DNA of 64,000 nucleotides from Musa acuminata AAA Group (Eukaryota; Streptophyta; Magnoliopsida; Zingiberales; Musaceae), in assembly GCF_036884655.1 (NCBI RefSeq), contig NC_088331.1:16529501-16593500 (forward strand), read 5' to 3'. Positions 58,200 through 64,000 of this stretch are shown here, piece by piece. Position 1 is the stretch's first letter. Each line of letters starts with the position of its first letter. Made by a program: the position numbers and the translations under genes. The notes below the pieces were generated by a model, which was given only the letters and a program-made list of their open reading frames with translations, had not been told where the DNA came from and made no database searches.

Positions 58200-61100
58200 T
58201 GTTAAATCTCAGATTTTGATGATGAAACCAATTGATAAGTGTTTATGATTTGATTTACATTTTAAGTGACGTAGGATGCTTCAATCAAGGAGAGACAATT
58301 AAAGTAGGAAGAATCATGTTGGGCCGAAGAAAAACATGTCAGAAGATTAGACGTCGAGCCGAAGGATCGATCGACATATCGAAAAAAGACTTTGGGCCAT
58401 GAGTTCGGGCATCGGGCCAAGAAGAGCGAATATTATGCCAAGGAAATCGGAGTTGCGGAGGTCAACCGGCCAATTGGGCAATAGGCCGCAAGAGAGGAAG
58501 ATGCGTCGAACAATCGGACGATGCATCGATGAACCAATGACATGCCGGATAACATTTTATTAGCTTATTATTAATTATCTAGATCGAAGTAGATTTTTAT
58601 GTGTGCACGATTAACTATGATAGTAAGGCATAAAGCAAAATGAAGTCCCGGAGTCAAGAATACGATTTCGTTGGGAGTTCGAGAGTTCGTCGGAAGTTCT
58701 GCTAGAACCAACCAAGAAGTCCAAGAGCTTGCCAAAGAAGCTCGTCGAAACTCGCTAAGAAGATCATCGTGAAGTCTAAGAGCTTGCTAGGAGTCCATTG
58801 GAACATTACCGAGAGATCGTTGGAAGTTCGTCGGAAGATCGCTGGAAGCTCATCGGAAGAAACCTAGACTTACAGACTTATTTAGCTTAGTAAATGTCTT
58901 CAATTTCATAGTTAGCACATAATTAATATTAGAATTGGGCCATGTTGAATCTCAGATTTTGATGATGAAGTCAATTGTCATTTGTTATCTAATCCATATG
59001 TTGAGATAAGTGTGCAGAATTAACTACGATGGAAGTAAGACATGCAGTAGAAGTTGCACCAGAGTCAAGACCATGATCACGTTGGGGGTTCGAGAGTTCG
59101 ACGGAAGTCCGAACGGTCGTCGGAGGTTCTACGGGAACAAATCCGAGAAGTCTAGGAGCTTGCCAAAAAAAGCTCGTCGGAACTCGCCAAGTGGATCGTC
59201 GCAAGTCCAGGAGTTTGCCAGAAGTCCGCAGGAGCATCACCGAGGGTTCATCGGATGATCAACGGAAGTTCGCCGGAAGCTCGTCAAAAGAAGCAATTGA
59301 CGCACTGGAGCAAGTTGCAGTAAATATCTTGAGAAATATCGTAGTTATCATAATGATTAAGTTAGAAATGGGAGGTGATCCCATTAATTGAATCTTGGGG
59401 CAATTAGGCCCTTGACAGACCCAAATTGGGCCGAATGGATCAGCCCATTCGGACCCAGATTTCTTAGCCAATGGTGGCACCGCCTAGGGCTTAGTCTCCA
59501 AGCTAGGCTAGGTGGTGCCACCGCCCCAGTCAGGCAATGGCACTGCCTGGGCTCAGTCTCCGAGCGAGACTAGGTGGTGCAACCACCCCTATCAGGCGGT
59601 GGAACCACCTAAGCTCGGTCTCCGAGCTTCGCCAAGCGGTGCAACCACCCTAGTCAGGCAGTGGCACCACCTGGGCTCAGTCTTCGAGCGAGACTGGGCG
59701 ATGCAACCGCCCCTGTCAGGCGGTGGCACCACTAGAGCTCGGTCTCCGAGCTCTGTCAGGCGGTTGTACCGCCAAGACCCCGGAAATCCGGGAAAAGACA
59801 TTTTTGAGCTCCAAATTCAAACCAGTTTGGGGCCTATATATACCCCACCTTTTCCTGCATGAAAGGGCACCGAAAATCCAATCTTACTCTTTGATTTTTA
59901 GAGCTTAAAAGTGTTGTAAAGGCTACAAGTTCTCCTTCCTCTTTTCTTCCAAGTTTTCATCTTTCAAGAGAGGAGAGAAATTTTGTAAGGGTTGTCTCCT
60001 AAGCCCATCAAAAGGAGTGAAACTGTAAAAGGGTAGTTGGCCTTCGCCTATTGAAGGAAGGCCTCTAGTGGACGTCGATGACCTTGTTGGAGGAGGAAGC
60101 CAAAAGTGGATGTAGGTCAAGATTGACCGAACCACTCTAAAATTACGGTGCTCTCTAGTTTGCATTCATTCTTACTGCTTACCTTACTACAAACCTCCAT
60201 ATGTGCTTTACTTCCTCTTTACTTTTGCTGCACTCTTTTACGAACTCGCTTTCAAGTTATGTTTCCGAAAACGGTTTTACGTCGGAAACGATTTCATCGT
60301 ACGAACGCAGTTTTAAACGTCGAAAGTTTTCGCTGCACTAATTTACACCCCCCCCCCTTAGTGCTCTTGATCCTAACAGGCCAACCCAATTAGGGGACAG
60401 TTGGGCCCAAGTTTGGATTATGTTGGTCCAAGAGAAAAGCCCAAATAGTGACCAAACAGGTGAAATCATCATGGCACAGTCTCCGAGACTATTTCAGGCA
60501 GTGGTACCACCCAGACACAATCTTATAGGTGGTGGTACCACCTAGTGTCAGCCTGCAGACGGTGATACCGCCCAGTGTAGGTGGTGGTACCGCCCATACC
60601 CTGAAATTTCTGGGATTTAAATTTTTGCTCCATTTTTGAAGTCATTTGGGGTCTATAAATACTCTAGCTATTCCTGCATGGAGAAAAAAGAAAAGTAAAC
60701 AAAAACTCTATATTTCTAGAGTTGAAAACCTTTGTAAAGTATAGAGTCCCTCCTCCTAAAGTTTAGATATCATTCTAAAGGAGAGTGTGAGGGAAGCTTT
60801 GTAAAAAGGGGGTGTAAAAGTTCTCTCCTGAGCCTACAAAAGGAGAATAGAGTTATAAAAAGGAGATTGATCTTTGCCTATTAAAGAAAGATCTTTAGTA
60901 GATGCTGGTGGCCTCGATGGAATAGGAATCGGTGGAGTGGATGTAGGTCACGATGACCGAAGCACTATAATTCAGTTTTTATTTACTTCTTGCCATTTAC
61001 ATTTACTGCAAAATGCCCTTCTTTACTCTCACTGCTCAACTTCCTTAATCTTCTCTTTGCACTCTTACAAAAGCTTTCAAGTTTAATTTCTTTCCAAAAT

Positions 61101-61207
61101 GGATTTAATTGAAACAAATATTTTTTAGAATCAACGCTTTTCTTCGCTACACTAATTCACCCCTCCTCCCCCCCTCCCCCCTCCTTAGTGTTGACTCAAT
61201 CCTAACA
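58200..61207 (+). mobile_element. Sirevirus-type 5' LTR, M1+M2 form, split by a solo LTR
   Basis: It starts TGTTAAATCTCAG and ends CCTAACA, interrupted at 58943-60383. Without the insert and one duplication it is about 1567 bp. M1 is at 58270-58560, M2 at 58610-58870, palindromes at 60490-60600 and TCTATAAATACTC near 60652. A canonical TTGGTATCAGAGCC primer site follows at 61209. Confidence 0.92.
58938..60383 (+). mobile_element. Solo Sirevirus-type LTR with GGCCA target duplication, M2-only form
   Basis: The LTR is 58943-60378 (1436 bp), TGTTGAATCTCAG to GATCCTAACA, between GGCCA at 58938-58942 and 60379-60383. Removing it rejoins the host LTR (compare 57280-57310). It contains a dense palindrome array (59470-59780) and a TATATATACCCC box near 59834. 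Its sequence is closest to the element at 22028. Confidence 0.94.
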
Positions 61208-61257
61208 GTTGGTATCAGAGCCTCGTAATTTCTCATTTAGTTTAACACCTAAAAGAA

Positions 61258-62165
61258 TTGGCTCTTTTCAGTTTTCAAGAGGGTCACTCTCTTATTCGTC
61301 CTCCCTTGTTCAATGAGATGGATTACACATATTGGAAAACTCGAATGAGAGTTTTCTTACTTTCGTTGAATCTTGATTTATAGAATATTATCAAAAATAG
61401 ATTTCAAATGTATTCTCTTCCATTAAACCATTGGAATGATTTGGAAAAGAAGACTTTTTCTTTAAATATGAAAGCTATGAATGCTTTATTTTGTACTTTG
61501 GATAAAACTGAGTTTAATCGGGTTTCTACTTGCGAAACAGCTTTTGATATATGGCATACTCTCGAAATCACACACAAAGGCACAAATAGAGTAAAAGATT
61601 CAAAGATCAATCTTTCAATGCATGATTTTGAAAATTTTCATATGAAACCAAGCGAAACTATTGGAGACATGTACACCTGTTTTACGGATGTCATCAATAG
61701 TTTAAAAGCACTTGGTAAAAGTTTTTCAGATTTTGAACTTGTAAACAAAATTTTATGTTCTCTTAATAAGAGTTGGGATCCAAAAGTAACCACAATACAA
61801 GAGGTAAAATATCTTAATAATTTTTTACTTAAAGAACTAATTGGGTCTTTAATGACCTACGAAATGACCAATGCGGTACAAAACAAACTTGAGAATAATC
61901 TTCCAAAGAACAGGAAGGATTTAGAACTTAGAATAATCAAAAACCACTCGAGCGTAAGCTCAAGTTATGGTGAACTTGAACTCCTCACTATAAAATTTAA
62001 AAAGTTCATGAAAGAAAAATTAAAGAACAAAAAGAACGCAACTACTTACTATGAACGCAAGAAGAGGGAAGCACTTTGGGATGAATCAAGCTAATTCGAA
62101 GATGAGAAAATCAACAAAGACGAGGTGGCAAACTATGCCTTAATGGCTTTCGATGACGAGGTAAT
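61258..62165 (+). pseudogene. gag of the 58.2-kb element (start lost, stops)
   Basis: The position of the initiator ATG reads TTG (61258). A stop lies at 61381. The frame is then open from 61408 to 62094: 'FSLNMKAMNALFCTLDKTEF', AFDIWHTLEITHKGTNRVKD, GDMYTCFTDVINSLKALGKS, 'LKELIGSLMTYEM'. The zinc-knuckle site reads TYYERKKREALW, with no CCHC. After a stop at 62092 the linker 'DEVANYALMAFDDEV' closes the coding trace. No pol follows within the window. Confidence 0.88.
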
Positions 62166-64000
62166 CAAAATGCCCTTAGTTTGTTTCAAAATTACACGAT
62201 GCTATTCATGAGTTATCTTTAATTTAGTTTAGAAAAAATATTTTTCTTGAAAATTACATGTTTAATAATGTAATAAAAATGTAAAAAAATGGGATCATGC
62301 TAGTAATTTTAAAAATGATCATGAAAATTTCATGTTTAATGATAAACAAACAAAATGATTTTGATTAAAAATACCTTATGAAATCATGCTATATGTGTAA
62401 TAAAGTAATAATGTATATCTTGATAATTTTCGTATTTCTTTTGATTGAAAATACTTTATGAAATCTTGCTTGATGAAATAATGTAATGATGATTTGAAAT
62501 CATACTTAATGAGTTTATCTTTCGAAATTATGCATGATGATTCTTGCGATTTATAGATTATCGATTTTTACCATAATGAAAGCGGCTTATTGATCTTTGT
62601 CGTAATAAATCTTGCACTTTCGTTTTAAATGATGATATATATTTTGATTTGGCATAAAAAAAAAGGGGGACAAAGGCATGCTTGTATGAAACAAACAAGT
62701 AAAAAGAGGAAAGCTTTCTCCTTGAAAAATTTCTCTACTTTATCGACCTTTCAAAAAGGAGAGACTAATGAACCTATCTTTCTTTATAATCCCTTGAAAA
62801 TAATTTTGATTTGACAATTTGAATTTGAATGAGCTTTATCTTGATTTCTTGGAATTATTTGAGATTTTTTTAATCAATATCTCTTTTTTGTACTCCTACG
62901 ATTTTTCTTGGTATTTTACTAAAGAGGAGATTTTCTATATGAATCATAAGATTTCTTATGCATGAATTGAAATCTTTTTCTCCTACGTTTCCTTTTGTGA
63001 TTTACTAAAGAGAATATCTTTTCAAAATTCATGACTTAAAATTTCATTTGAATATCTTTTATTATTTGATCTCCTAAGATTTCTCTTTGAATATTTAAGA
63101 GGAGATTTGTCAAAATGAATCATGTCTTTTGGTATTCGCATGATCTCATCTTTCATGATATTTTGTCTTTGTATAATTCCTTGTATTCTTGAAGTATATC
63201 TCATCACCTAATTCTTCTTGATATTCTTCATGTGATGATATGAATGCATAAAATACTCATGATATTGTTTTGATGCTCTAAAATGATATAAATTTGCTAG
63301 CTTATGAGTATCATGTATGATATGATGATTGATTTATTTTTAGTATCATGCATAGAGTAAGGATGATATGTAAAGTTTTAAAATTGTGCATGTTGTAAAT
63401 TGAAACTATAATGATGCATAGACATATTGAAATAAGGTTGATATTTTACCTTTGTCATGATGTAAAGATTGATAAAAAGGGAAAAGAATTACAACATTGT
63501 ATTCTTCCCTTTATTTGACAATGACATAGGGAGAGCAAATTTTGCTAGCTTGCTAACTAGCTTGCATACTTTAAGAAGAAGCAAAAAGGTTGCTCATCTC
63601 AAAAGATGCAAAAATCTTGCCAACTTTCATATGTGTAAAATTTGCCAACTCACAAATTGTAAGGAGAAAAACTTGCTTGCTTGCTTGCACATCTAAAGAG
63701 AAGCAAAAATTACAAACGTACATATCGTAAAAAAGATAAAAATTATTAGTTTGCTCATCTCAAAAGCAAGAAATGCTATCTTGCAATCTCAAGCAAAAGT
63801 GCTATCTTACCTATTTCACGAAGCAAAACTTGCAACTTGCACATTGCAAGAGGAAGCAAGAATCACTAGCTTGCATACTTCAACAAGAAAACTATCTTGC
63901 ATTTGCTTTCGAAATATTGCTAGCTTACACTTTCTATAATTATGAAAAAAAAATTTGCTAGCTTTTGTATGTTGTAGAACATGCTATCTTACTACCTTGC
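62166..64000 (+). other. AT-rich Sirevirus-type spacer with TTGCTAGCTTGC repeats
   Basis: No gene. From about 63530 to the window end, short degenerate units built from 'TTGCTAGCTTGC', 'AAGAAGCAAAA' and 'GCTATCTTGC' recur. A shorter version occurs at 26500-26600 in the complete element. The element continues past the window. Confidence 0.7.

Noticed and set aside
1..64000. A wholly new defence, enzyme or gene-cluster system
   Set aside because: Apart from the NAC gene, the coding traces that carry a recognisable motif read as gag, protease, integrase, RT, RNase H or element cargo. One 224-codon frame (38176-38850) stays unexplained, but it is a single frame without support.

Overview
This window is plant nuclear DNA. 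It has GT-AG introns, a plant-specific NAC transcription factor gene, and plant LTR retrotransposons packed inside one another. The NAC sequence and the long-LTR copia elements suggest a monocot, possibly of the banana/ensete group, but that is a guess from memory. I see no bacterial operons, rRNA or tRNA genes, CRISPR arrays or phage genes.

Layout. 0-11.3 kb is a mosaic of decayed elements: a strongly degraded Ty3/gypsy protease-RT, forward and inverted pieces of one Ty1/copia LTR family (here LTR-B), a Reina-like chromovirus carrying a solo LTR in its integrase, and copia RNase H and integrase fragments. 11.3-17 kb is non-coding, with two minisatellites (30-bp and 24-bp periods) and a reverse-strand Sirevirus-type LTR. 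17-37 kb is a clear three-level nest. A CRM-like gypsy element is split by a reverse-strand Sirevirus-like copia element (target duplication TAAAG), which is itself split by a complete pol-less Sirevirus derivative (target duplication ACTAT). 37-45 kb is the gene-bearing island, holding a four-exon NAC gene at 41.3-43.4 kb. 45-64 kb is a second pile of Sirevirus-type elements: one at 45.4 kb, and next to it a four-level nest starting at 49.2 kb.

How the parts work together. The only convincing host gene is the NAC factor, close to the Arabidopsis NAC045/NAC086 type by its C-terminal motif. The rest belongs to retrotransposons. The dominant family has LTRs running from TGTTGAATCT to CCTAACA, a TGGTATCAGAGC primer site, repeated purine tracts and an array of palindromes close to GGCGGTRSYACCGCC just before a TATAAATA box. 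These traits fit Sireviruses. Most copies here carry gag (with or without protease) and no pol, and so probably depend on pol-bearing relatives. One carries a different extra ORF with its own small copy of the palindrome/TATA promoter. The LTRs come in three modular forms. I did not find a convincing new defence or enzymatic system; the most interesting leads are the modular LTR/palindrome biology, the extra-ORF promoter and the broken NAC C-terminus.
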